NCBI RefSeq assembly: GCF_000878195.1
Contig: NZ_JXST01000023.1
Location: 1-64,000, forward strand
DNA from: Mycolicibacterium llatzerense
GTDB taxonomy: Bacteria > Actinomycetota > Actinomycetes > Mycobacteriales > Mycobacteriaceae
Direction: 5' to 3'
Length of the DNA stretch: 64,000 nucleotides
The position numbers were made by a program, and so were the translations under genes. This document shows, in pieces, positions 54,658 through 62,634 of the stretch. Every line of letters starts with the position of its first letter. The stretch's first letter is position 1. The notes below the pieces were generated by a model. It was not told where the DNA came from. It saw only the letters and a program-made list of their open reading frames with translations, and did no database searches.

Positions 54658-55497
54658 ATGAGCACAGCGGCCGAGCGCGCAGCCCAACTGGGCTTGACGT
54701 CCCGACTGAAATCGTCCTATCCGGAACTTCCCGACGCCCCCTACCCCGACATGCTCGACTCCGCCCGCATCGCGGCGTACCTGAAACCGGTCCACGACGT
54801 GGGCGGCGAACCCGATGCGCCCATGGAGTACGTCAACAAGCAGTACGAACTGTGGGAACACATGACGTACGTGATCTGCGAGGTGCTGGCCTGGCGCGGG
54901 ATCTGGCTGTCGGAGGAACGGCGCCGGATCGGCAACGTCGACGTGGGCCGGGCCGAATACCTGGGCCTGCCCTACTACGGCCGCTGGTTGTTGTCGGTCG
55001 CGCGGGTGCTGATCGAGAAGCACCACATCGCCCTCGGCGAACTCATGGAGCGCATGGCCGAGGTCAAGGGCCGGTACGAGGGCGGGCTCAACGGGAAGAC
55101 TCTCGACGCCCAACCCAAGTCGGTTGGTGACGGCTCCAATGTCATACGCAACAAGCACCACATCGAGGCAGTCGGCATCGGCGATCCGCAGATCTATGCC
55201 GGTAAGGCGGGCACGCCGAAATTCAAGATCGGCGACAAGGTGACGGTGCGGGAGCTGCCCGTCATCTTCTACACCCGCACTCCCGAATATGTGCGCGGCG
55301 CGACCGGCACCGTCGCCGTCCTGGCCTACGAAAGCCCGGCGCCGGAAGACGAGACCTGGGACATCCCCGAAGCGCCTCCCGAGTGGTTCTACGTCGTCGA
55401 ATTCAACCAGTCCGAGCTGTGGCACGACTACACCGGGACGACCAAAGACACCTTGCGCACCGAAATCCCCGAACGCTGGCTCCAAGCCGCCACCTAA
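54658..55497 (+). CDS. Nitrile hydratase/thiocyanate hydrolase-type beta subunit
   Basis: A 279-residue protein with both halves of the NHase beta fold. The N-terminal helical half has EYVNKQYELWEHMTYVICEV and EYLGLPYYGRWLLSVARVLI. The C-terminal SH3-like half has FKIGDKVTVRELPVIFYTRT, then PEYVRGATGTVAVLAYESP with the conserved R-P-Y-RG pattern. It starts at the ATG at 54658 after a GAGGAG ribosome binding site (54647-54652). It is the first gene of a three-gene cluster; most such operons place the alpha subunit first. No enzyme test of its substrate exists here. Confidence 0.82.
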   Translation: MSTAAERAAQLGLTSRLKSSYPELPDAPYPDMLDSARIAAYLKPVHDVGGEPDAPMEYVNKQYELWEHMTYVICEVLAWRGIWLSEERRRIGNVDVGRAEYLGLPYYGRWLLSVARVLIEKHHIALGELMERMAEVKGRYEGGLNGKTLDAQPKSVGDGSNVIRNKHHIEAVGIGDPQIYAGKAGTPKFKIGDKVTVRELPVIFYTRTPEYVRGATGTVAVLAYESPAPEDETWDIPEAPPEWFYVVEFNQSELWHDYTGTTKDTLRTEIPERWLQAAT

Positions 55498-55527
55498 CTC
55501 AATTCACTGTTGCCAGAAAGGATCTAC

Positions 55528-56259
55528 ATGACGGATCACGGCTCCGATCACCACCATGATCATGACCACGATCACGCCCGCACGGTGAAACCCATGGTCG
55601 ACGAGATCACCGACTTCGAGGTGCTCGAGATCGCGCTGCGCGAATTGTGTATCGAGAAGGGCATTTTCACCGCCGAGGAGCATCGGCGGTTCACCGAGTT
55701 CGCCGAGCAGATCGGCCCCACCCCCGCTGCCCGACTGGTCGCCCGCGCCTGGCTCGACCCCGAGTTCGCCGAACTCGCCGTCAACGACTCACTGGCCGCC
55801 AGCAAGGCCGTCGGCGTCGACTGGCTGGAGCCCACCGGCTTCGGCACCCCAAGCGATTTCGTCGCATTCCAGATCCTCGCCGATACGCCCACGGTGCATC
55901 ACGTCATCGTCTGCGCGCTGTGCTCGTGCTATCCGCGGCCGATTCTTGGAAACTCGCCCGAGTGGTACCGCACGCCCAATTACCGGCGGCGCCTGGTCCG
56001 CTGGCCCCGTCAGGTGCTGGCCGAATTCGGGCTCTATTTGCCCGACGACATCGAGGTCCGGGTCGAGGACTCGAACCAGAAACATCGCTTCATGGTGATG
56101 CCGATGCGCCCCGAGGGCACCGACGGGTGGACCGAAGATCAACTCGCCGAGATCATCACGCGCGACTGCCTGATCGGGGTGGCGCTCCCCAAGCCGGGCG
56201 TGACCACCAATGTGATCGTGACAACCCGCCCGGCCACGCACCCGGGGACGGCCGGATGA
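55528..56259 (+). CDS. Nitrile hydratase/thiocyanate hydrolase-type catalytic subunit, His-rich N-terminus
   Basis: A 243-residue catalytic subunit. The metal-binding claw is VCALCSCYP with Cys129, Cys132 and Cys134, the CxxCSC motif in which two cysteines become oxidised and bind Co(III) or Fe(III). Thiocyanate hydrolase gamma is also 243 residues with Cys128/131/133 (from memory), so this protein matches that subgroup more closely than typical nitrile hydratase alpha. A His/Asp-rich head (residues 4-18, SDHHHDHDHDHAR-like) is unusual and could hold metal. The ATG at 55528 follows an AAAGGA site. It overlaps the small third subunit gene by four bases (56256-56259). Confidence 0.82.
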   Translation: MTDHGSDHHHDHDHDHARTVKPMVDEITDFEVLEIALRELCIEKGIFTAEEHRRFTEFAEQIGPTPAARLVARAWLDPEFAELAVNDSLAASKAVGVDWLEPTGFGTPSDFVAFQILADTPTVHHVIVCALCSCYPRPILGNSPEWYRTPNYRRRLVRWPRQVLAEFGLYLPDDIEVRVEDSNQKHRFMVMPMRPEGTDGWTEDQLAEIITRDCLIGVALPKPGVTTNVIVTTRPATHPGTAG

Positions 56260-56594
56260 GCGAGATTGCTCCCCTGCAAGACATCGTGGCGCGCGACCAG
56301 GTCTGGTCACGCATGGCAGCCAAGTGGGGCGTGGAAAACCCGGTTCCCCCATGGAAAACCAGCCTCGACGGCCTATGCGACGCGCTCGACCATTCGGCGT
56401 GCCACACCGAAGTGCTCAGTTTCAAGGAACGCCGCGACGAGGAAGACGCCCTCTCGGCCACCGTGTACGCCGGCGTGCCGTACCCCGAGAGCCAGTTGGT
56501 CTCGCTCGCACACTCGCTCGTCGCCCGCGGCGTCATCAGCGAGGCCGAGTTGCGGGAACGACTCACGAGTGTCCGGGCCAGGCTGGAGGCCTGA
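56256..56594 (+). CDS. Small nitrile hydratase beta-N-like/accessory subunit
   Basis: A 112-residue protein starting MSEIAPLQDIVARDQVWSRM. Its last 40 residues, with PYPESQLVSLAHSLVARGVI and then SEAELRERL, resemble the N-terminal helical part of NHase beta and NHase activators. It may be the small (alpha) subunit of a thiocyanate hydrolase-type enzyme or a metallochaperone. No Cys or other metal motif stands out except Cys43 and Cys52. It ends 8 bases before the convergent aldehyde dehydrogenase. Confidence 0.65.
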   Translation: MSEIAPLQDIVARDQVWSRMAAKWGVENPVPPWKTSLDGLCDALDHSACHTEVLSFKERRDEEDALSATVYAGVPYPESQLVSLAHSLVARGVISEAELRERLTSVRARLEA

Positions 56595-56602
56595 CACGCT
56601 GA

Positions 56603-57985
56603 TCAGGACAACTTGATCCGGATGTTCTTGGTCTGCCGGAACTCGCGAAGGCCCTCGGTTCCTCCCGACCGGCCGATACCACTGTGCTTGTATCCGCCAT
56701 AGGGACCTTGGGGCTGGATGTCGCTTCGACTGTTCACCCAGATCGACCCGGCCTGAAGCTGCCGTGACACGGCATGGGCGCGTTGGAGATTCGTCGTGTG
56801 AACGAAAGCGTTGAGCCCGTACCGGGTGTCATTGGCCAGATCCACGGCCTGGGCATCGTCGCTGAACCGCATCACCGATACGACCGGCCCGAACGTCTCC
56901 TGTTGGGCCAGTGGTGACCGGTTGTCAACCTCCGCGAACACCGTCGGCTCGACGTAGAACCCCGAGGCCAGCTCGCCGCCGATCCGATTGCCACCGAGCA
57001 CGAGATCGCCGGCCCCTTCGGTGACCGCCAGCTCGACGGTCGTGAGGATGCGGTCGACGGCGGCCTGGTGGATCACCGGGCCGAAGAGCACATCGGAGCG
57101 CAGCGGGTCGCCGATCGGGGCGCGTGTCACGGCAGCGAGAAACTTCTCCATGAATGCGTCATATACGTTGTCGTGGACAAAGATTCGGCTGCTACAGGCA
57201 CAACTCTGGCCGGCCTGCATGATCGGGCCCTGGTGCGCGGACAGACTCGCGGCCGCATCCAGATCGGCATCGTCGAAGATGACGGCGGCGGCAGTGCCCC
57301 CGAGTTCGGCGACCACCGGGGTGATGTTCTGCGCGGCAGCGGTCAACACTCGCCGGGCAGTGGCAGTGCCTCCGGTGAAATGAATCTTGCCCACTCCAGG
57401 GTGCCGCACGAGAGCTTCGCCGCCGTCCGCTCCCGCGGGGAGCACATTGACGAGCCCGGCAGGCAAGCCGGCCTCCAGGCACAGCTCGCCGAACCGAAGT
57501 GCCGCCAGCGGCGCAAGTTCCGACGGCTTCACGATGACGGCATTGCCCGCGGCCAGAGCGGGAGCGACCGCCAGCCCGATCACCACGAGGGCGCCATTCC
57601 ACGGCGCGATCACGCCCACGACGCCGTACGGTTCATGCTCCACCAAGTTGAGGTCGAAGCCACCCATCACGGGAGTGCTTGCGCCATCGGCCTTATCGAC
57701 GTACCCGGCGTAGAAACGGAGGAATCGCTCGGTCAGCACCGACGTCGCGGCCAACGCCGTCGGCACACCGTAGTCGTTGGTGTTGATCCGGGCGAATTCG
57801 GTGTGGTGCTCGCTGATGAGATCCGCCAGACCGAACAGGATGTCGCGGCGCCGGTCGGGCGGGTACGACATCCACCTCCGCTGAGCCTGCGTGGCTATGC
57901 CAACCGCTCTGTCGACCTCAGCGGCTCCAGCCATCTCGACGATGGCGTTCACGCGACCGGTACCGGGATAGACGTGGTGGTGCAA
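56603..57985 (-). CDS. Aldehyde dehydrogenase family protein (start probably upstream and non-canonical)
   Basis: A NAD(P)-dependent aldehyde dehydrogenase with the active-site Cys in MQAGQSCACSSRIFV and the general base Glu in VVAELGGTAAAVIFDDADLD, plus the APWNGALVV and HFTGGTATARR segments. The given start is a TTG at 57985, the nearest standard start codon. Family-like sequence clearly continues upstream (LLLGEDRVTGSSGG, complement of 57986-58027) back to a TGA at 58073-58075. The only start-like site there is an ATC (58061-58063 or 58058-58060) preceded by AAAGGA at 58068-58073. So the true protein may be about 25 residues longer. It follows the propeller gene by about 30 bases. Confidence 0.88.
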   Translation of the reverse strand: MHHHVYPGTGRVNAIVEMAGAAEVDRAVGIATQAQRRWMSYPPDRRRDILFGLADLISEHHTEFARINTNDYGVPTALAATSVLTERFLRFYAGYVDKADGASTPVMGGFDLNLVEHEPYGVVGVIAPWNGALVVIGLAVAPALAAGNAVIVKPSELAPLAALRFGELCLEAGLPAGLVNVLPAGADGGEALVRHPGVGKIHFTGGTATARRVLTAAAQNITPVVAELGGTAAAVIFDDADLDAAASLSAHQGPIMQAGQSCACSSRIFVHDNVYDAFMEKFLAAVTRAPIGDPLRSDVLFGPVIHQAAVDRILTTVELAVTEGAGDLVLGGNRIGGELASGFYVEPTVFAEVDNRSPLAQQETFGPVVSVMRFSDDAQAVDLANDTRYGLNAFVHTTNLQRAHAVSRQLQAGSIWVNSRSDIQPQGPYGGYKHSGIGRSGGTEGLREFRQTKNIRIKLS

Positions 57986-58093
57986 TCCGCCGGAGGAGCC
58001 CGTGACCCGGTCTTCACCCAGAAGCAGTGCACCACTGGGTAATTCGCTGCCGGTTCCGATGATGCGGTCCTTTCATTCGCCGGGATGCGGCTG

Positions 58094-60850
58094 CTAGGCG
58101 TCCTGCTGCGCTTGGTGCGCCGCGTCCGGGTCCGGCAATGACTGCACATCGCCGTCGACACTGGAGGTGATGGTGCCGGTCAACGACTGCTGGAACGCGT
58201 TGATGTTCGCGTCAGCAGTCAGATAGCCCGTGTGGGCTCCGGTGACCGTGATATCGGCCAGGTAGTGGACCGTCGTCTGGCTGGAGTTGTAGTCGGCCGA
58301 TTCGCTGCCGTTGAGAATCTCACCAAGTTCGTTCACGTAGTTGGTGTAGGTGACGGTGCGGACGGTGCGCGTGGCATCGTTCTGGTCCGGCGCCTCGGTC
58401 ACCACCGCGGTGCCACCACCCACGCCCGAATAGGTTCCGGTGGCCGGCAGCGGTGTCGTTGCGGCGACGTAGCTGCCGAGGGCCGGGGCCCACGAAGCTG
58501 AGCTCGGGGTCGACCGGTCCGTCGCCACCGGGCCGACGCTGGTGGTGTACTTCAGGTTCGCGATGACCAATCGGGACACCGTCGGATCGGTGACGCTGGA
58601 CTCCCAGAACGTGACGGCGGTGCCATCGGGATTCCAGCTCGGCATACTGCGGGCCGCGTACCCGTCGCCGGTGTCGAACAGCGGAATACCGTTCTCCCGG
58701 TTGAGCTCATCGCCGACGGCGACGATCCATTCCTGATTGGAGACGTTGATCGGGGCGGCCCACTCCAGGTACACCGGTGCGCCGACGTACACCGGCAGGA
58801 AGTTCTGCCGGATGATCCGCGTCATCGGAGTCAGCGCATTCAGCCCGCGGGTGCTGCCGATCGCAATCCACTGCATATTGGGCGAGTAGTCCATGTCCTC
58901 GTCGTAGTCGAGGCTGGCCGTCACCCTGGTCACCTTGCCGGTGGCGAGGTCGACCTCGATATCGTCGACATTGCCCGCATCGAACTGACCGCCGAGGATC
59001 ACCACACCCTTGCCGTCCGGTGTCCACTGCTTGCCTTCGCCGGTGGGGTACACAACCCGGGCATCGGTGACGGAGTAGCCGGTGTCGGTGCGGGTGAGCG
59101 TGCCGACGATCGGCAGGGCCTGCAGAAGGTTGTTGGGCCCGATCACGATTCGGGTGTACAGCACGTGTGTACCGTCCGGCGACACCCGCATCTCGCGCTG
59201 CGGGTCGATGGCGTATCCACCGCCGGCCGGCGTGGTGATCGGCACCAGTTGGGCCCCGTTGATTCCGGTTTCCAGCATGGAGTACCGCGGCGACTGCCCG
59301 GCGACGTTCACCAGCACCAGCACTCGGCCCGAACCATCGTCGACGGGAACGGGTTTGGCCAGATTTCCGGTTTCGCTGACAGTGACGCCGCAGGTCACAC
59401 ATTGCAGGGCGGTACCGTCGGTCTTGATCTGGTAAATCTCCGAGCGGCCCCCGGCAGTTGGCTGGCCGGCGAAGAAGATGGATTTGCCGTCGGCCGAGTA
59501 ACGCGGATTGGCTGGGCTGACAACGGTATTGGGCAGATTCAGGATCACTCGCTGAACGTCGGGGTTGAGCACCGACACTCCGATGTTTGCCTTGGCGCTG
59601 TGCGGACTGAACAGGCCCAGCAGGTTGAACTTGCCGTCGCTCACCGACACCGAGAACGAATCGGTCTGCACCTCGGTGTAATTGATGTCGTTCGGGGTGT
59701 AGGTGAAGTTGCCGGTGGCCTGATCGATGGTCAGTGTGCCGTACTTCGGTCCCTGAGTGACCTTGTAGCTCAAGGCGTCACCCTCGGCGTCGGACGCTCC
59801 GACGTTGCCGGTCACCGTCTGCCCGGTCTGGACGGTGGTGGCCGGGTTGTAGGCGATGGTCGGCGCCTGGTTGAAGACGTTGCGTCGCACCCAGGACAGC
59901 ACCGCCCACACGGCGGGGGCGAACGGGTCCGGCGTGTTGGGTGCTGGCTTGAGGAACGGATTGAGGAGGTTGGTCACCACATTATTGAGGAAGCCCACCA
60001 AACCTGTTGCCGGAGCGACAACCTGAGCAGTCACGGCGGCCGGTACTGCGACGGCGGCCGGCGCGGCCGTCGTCGCGGCCACCTGCATCGGCTGTGCCGT
60101 GGGAGCCACGGCCGCCGCGGTCACCGCGGAGGTCTTTGCGGTCACATTCGTGCTGACGGCTGCGGCGCTCACCGTCGTCTGCGCCGAGGTCTTCGGGGCG
60201 GCGCTGGTGGTCTCCGCATGCGTCGGCTTGGCCGAGGACTTGGGGCTCATACTCGACTTGGACGAGGGCTTGGCAGTCGCGCTCGCCTTGGTCGATCCGG
60301 ATGTCTCACTGCCACTGGCGGTTTCGTGGGCGCCGCCTTTCGGAGTCGTGGACGAACTGCCGGTATGGGCTCCGCCACTGCTGCTGACGATCACCCCCGA
60401 GGCCACGTCGGTGCTCGACGAGGTCGATCCCGATGTCGCGGATGTCGATGACGACCCGCTGGTCCCGGAGCTGCCCGTGGCGCCCGTCGCTTTCGTAGCA
60501 CCGGTCGTTCCCGTGGTCCCCGCCGTGCCGGTTGCACCCGTGGTTGCCGTCGACCCGGACGCCGCACCGCTCGCGGCACCCGATGTCCCGCCGGACGAAC
60601 TAGGAGAACCCGAGGACGTCGAACCACTCGACGAACTCGACGAACTCGATGACGACGAACTCGCCGATCCGCCGGCGGTATCCGCGACGGCGACCCCGTG
60701 GCCCGTCGCCACCGCGGTGACCAGCCAGGCCGCGACCGCCAGGCCGCCATAACCGCTGATCTTCGCGGCTCGCTGAGATGAGTGGTGGGCAGGCACGTCG
60801 GGTGCGCCTGCAGCGAACAGGGGGTTGACACGAGAACTGTTACTGGCCAT
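58094..60850 (-). CDS. Secreted Ser/Thr-rich protein with Ig-like and TolB-like beta-propeller domains
   Basis: A 918-residue exported protein. A signal sequence at about 30-57 (LAVAAWLVTAVATGHGVAVA) is followed by a low-complexity Ser/Gly/Thr/Ala tract (about 58-280) including a 13-residue Ser run. Then comes a cadherin/Ig-like module (about 340-430, GDALSYKVTQGPKYGTLTID, then FTYTPNDINYTEVQTDSFSV). A six- to eight-bladed TolB-like propeller follows (about 440-800, with RYSADGKSIFFAGQPTAGG and VSPDGTHVLYTRIVIGPN) and a short C-terminal domain. The function is unknown; it is likely surface-exposed and possibly heavily O-glycosylated through the Ser/Thr tract. The start ATG is at 60850. Confidence 0.82.
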   Translation of the reverse strand: MASNSSRVNPLFAAGAPDVPAHHSSQRAAKISGYGGLAVAAWLVTAVATGHGVAVADTAGGSASSSSSSSSSSSSGSTSSGSPSSSGGTSGAASGAASGSTATTGATGTAGTTGTTGATKATGATGSSGTSGSSSTSATSGSTSSSTDVASGVIVSSSGGAHTGSSSTTPKGGAHETASGSETSGSTKASATAKPSSKSSMSPKSSAKPTHAETTSAAPKTSAQTTVSAAAVSTNVTAKTSAVTAAAVAPTAQPMQVAATTAAPAAVAVPAAVTAQVVAPATGLVGFLNNVVTNLLNPFLKPAPNTPDPFAPAVWAVLSWVRRNVFNQAPTIAYNPATTVQTGQTVTGNVGASDAEGDALSYKVTQGPKYGTLTIDQATGNFTYTPNDINYTEVQTDSFSVSVSDGKFNLLGLFSPHSAKANIGVSVLNPDVQRVILNLPNTVVSPANPRYSADGKSIFFAGQPTAGGRSEIYQIKTDGTALQCVTCGVTVSETGNLAKPVPVDDGSGRVLVLVNVAGQSPRYSMLETGINGAQLVPITTPAGGGYAIDPQREMRVSPDGTHVLYTRIVIGPNNLLQALPIVGTLTRTDTGYSVTDARVVYPTGEGKQWTPDGKGVVILGGQFDAGNVDDIEVDLATGKVTRVTASLDYDEDMDYSPNMQWIAIGSTRGLNALTPMTRIIRQNFLPVYVGAPVYLEWAAPINVSNQEWIVAVGDELNRENGIPLFDTGDGYAARSMPSWNPDGTAVTFWESSVTDPTVSRLVIANLKYTTSVGPVATDRSTPSSASWAPALGSYVAATTPLPATGTYSGVGGGTAVVTEAPDQNDATRTVRTVTYTNYVNELGEILNGSESADYNSSQTTVHYLADITVTGAHTGYLTADANINAFQQSLTGTITSSVDGDVQSLPDPDAAHQAQQDA

Positions 60851-60918
60851 GGGCTTTGGCTCCGTTGCCGTTGGGTTGATTCCTATTCAGTTGGTTGCTG
60901 GCCGGTGGCGCGAGAGGG

Positions 60919-61758
60919 TTACTTGAGCATGCTTCCAGCGTCGACGGTCATGGGAAGGCCTGTCACGTAACGGGATTCGTCCGACGCCAGGAACAGCACG
61001 GCATTGCTGATGTCCACCGGCTCGACCCAGCCCACCGGCAGCACGTGCATCATCTGCGCGACGACCTTCATGTCGTCGGGACCCGGGCTCTCCAGATCCG
61101 GACGGAACAGCTTCATGGTGCCCTCGTTCATGAACAGCGGGGTGTTCACGTTCGTGGGGTGCACCGAGTTCACCCGGATCGAGTGGTGCCCCAGCTCCAC
61201 TGCGAAGGTCCGCATCAGTCCGACCACGCCGTGCTTGGCGGCGATGTAGTGACCCGTGTGCGGGTATGCCTTCAGGCCACCCACTGAGCTGGTCAGAATG
61301 ATCGAGCCGCCCTGGCCCTGCGAGATGAGATGTGGCACTGCGGCTTTGACCGACTTCCAGACGCCCGATAGGTTGACGTCGATCATGTCGGTCCAGTCTT
61401 CTTCGCTGGTGTGGTCCAGCGTCTGGCCGCCGTTGCCGATACCGGCGTTGGCGCAGATGATGTCCAGCCTGCCAAGCTGTTCGACCCCGCTGTCGACGGC
61501 CGCCTTCACCGCGGCGTAGTCGCGCACGTCCACCTCGGCGGTGACGATGCGCCGGTTCAGCTGTTTGACCAGGTCCGCCGTCTCGGCGAGGTCGTCTGGG
61601 GTCGCCGGTGCGATCTGCGGATTGCTGCTGACCGGTCCACAGATGTCGATGGCGATGATGTCGGCGCCTTCTTCGGCGAGCCGCACGGCGTGACTGCGCC
61701 CCTGACCGCGTGCCGCGCCGGTGATGAACGCGACCTTGCCTGCTACCCGTCCCACCAT
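60919..61758 (-). CDS. Mycofactocin-coupled SDR-family oxidoreductase
   Basis: A 279-residue short-chain dehydrogenase. The cofactor loop TGAARGQGRSHAVRLA at 13-28 is the form seen in the mycofactocin-coupled (TIGR03971) subfamily, which holds NAD(H) tightly and passes electrons to mycofactocin. The active-site Ser157/Ser158, Tyr171 and Lys175 (HYIAAKHG) are present. It would oxidise an alcohol. Its promoter region carries a TGGTCGATCGATCA operator 70 bases upstream, shared with the P450 gene 0.8 kb away. Confidence 0.9.
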   Translation of the reverse strand: MVGRVAGKVAFITGAARGQGRSHAVRLAEEGADIIAIDICGPVSSNPQIAPATPDDLAETADLVKQLNRRIVTAEVDVRDYAAVKAAVDSGVEQLGRLDIICANAGIGNGGQTLDHTSEEDWTDMIDVNLSGVWKSVKAAVPHLISQGQGGSIILTSSVGGLKAYPHTGHYIAAKHGVVGLMRTFAVELGHHSIRVNSVHPTNVNTPLFMNEGTMKLFRPDLESPGPDDMKVVAQMMHVLPVGWVEPVDISNAVLFLASDESRYVTGLPMTVDAGSMLK

Positions 61759-61825
61759 GAGTCCACCTCACTGTCTGGTTGTCGCCACCGCCGCGGAAAG
61801 GACGGTTCGGCTCGTCGACTCACAA

Positions 61826-61844
61826 TTTGGTCGATCGATCAGGA
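61826..61844. promoter_or_regulatory. TetR operator upstream of SDR gene
   Basis: TTTGGTCGATCGATCAGGA here matches TTTGATCGATCGATCAGGA at 62607-62625 in 18 of 19 positions. The core is a near-perfect palindrome (TGATCGATCGATCA in the other copy, with one mismatch here). It lies 68 bases upstream of the SDR start and close to the TetR stop (61940). Two copies flanking a TetR gene strongly suggest binding by that regulator. Confidence 0.7.
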
Positions 61845-61939
61845 ACCATGACATGCGATGCAGCGCACTGTCAATGACGAGATACGAGGAAGATCACCGG
61901 ATCGCCGAACGGGCGGGCGCCGAGCAAACCGCCCGACGA

Positions 61940-62542
61940 TCAGTCGCGCACGACTTCCGAAGGTTTCGACAGCAGATCGATCTGCCGGTCGATGAACGCG
62001 CGGAGCTCCTCATGCCCCCGGGTCACACCGACCGCAGCCTCATTGCCGACACTGCGCGCGATTTGGGCGACGATCATCGACATCACCACCGGCGGGTAGG
62101 CGTTCAAATCCACGCCGCCCGCCCGCAAAACCAGCGTCACCGCCGCGGTTTCGATGTCGCGTACGCGCTCCGAATACGCCTTCAATTCGGCGCCAACGGC
62201 CTTGCGGTGGTTGGCCAATGCCATGAATTCCGTGCTCAACACGGTCTGCCGCGGGTCGCTGTTGATACGCCACAACGCACGCAGCGGATCCTCGTCGAGC
62301 AACACCTCCCGCAGCCGTTCCAGCGCTACTTCCCCACCGGCGCGCAGGGCCTCGACGAACAGGTCGTCCATGGTCGGAAAGTAGTAATAGACCAGCGCCT
62401 GCTTGACGCCGGCCAGGGCCGCGACCCGCCGCGAGGTGGCCGCGGCATACCCCTCGTCATGCATGATCTGCACCGTCGCCTCGATCAGGCGCTGCCGGGC
62501 ACCGCCGTCATCGGCCTTCGATTTGCGCCCCTGAGTCATCAA
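61940..62542 (-). CDS. TetR/AcrR-family transcriptional regulator
   Basis: A 200-residue regulator with an N-terminal TetR helix-turn-helix (about 15-62, ATSRRVAALAGVKQALVYYY, then FPTMDDLF) and a variable ligand-binding C-terminal domain. It lies between the SDR gene, transcribed in the same direction, and the divergent P450 gene. Operators at 61826-61844 and 62607-62625 flank it, so it likely represses the SDR, the P450 and itself. The inducer is unknown, but steroid- or alcohol-like compounds are plausible from the neighbouring enzymes. Confidence 0.9.
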   Translation of the reverse strand: MMTQGRKSKADDGGARQRLIEATVQIMHDEGYAAATSRRVAALAGVKQALVYYYFPTMDDLFVEALRAGGEVALERLREVLLDEDPLRALWRINSDPRQTVLSTEFMALANHRKAVGAELKAYSERVRDIETAAVTLVLRAGGVDLNAYPPVVMSMIVAQIARSVGNEAAVGVTRGHEELRAFIDRQIDLLSKPSEVVRD

Positions 62543-62606
62543 CGAGTCCGCCCCGAAATGCTTGACCGGCGCTCGCGGCGCGTGATAGGCATACGGCAGT
62601 CTAACA

Positions 62607-62625
62607 TTTGATCGATCGATCAGGA
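62607..62625. promoter_or_regulatory. TetR operator abutting the P450 ribosome binding site
   Basis: TTTGATCGATCGATCAGGA includes the perfect 14-bp palindrome TGATCGATCGATCA (62609-62622). Its last bases run into the CAGGAG ribosome binding site (62621-62626) of the P450 gene at 62635. It also lies 65 bases upstream of the TetR gene start. Binding would block both divergent promoters and the start of translation. Confidence 0.72.
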
Positions 62626-62634
62626 GTTGCTGTC

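Noticed and set aside
60099..60752. A 217-codon plus-strand frame rich in Val/Ala/Pro
   Set aside because: It is antisense to the Ser/Thr low-complexity tract of the secreted protein. Repeated Val-Val-Pro-Val is the antisense reading of Thr-Gly-Thr-Thr-Gly repeats.
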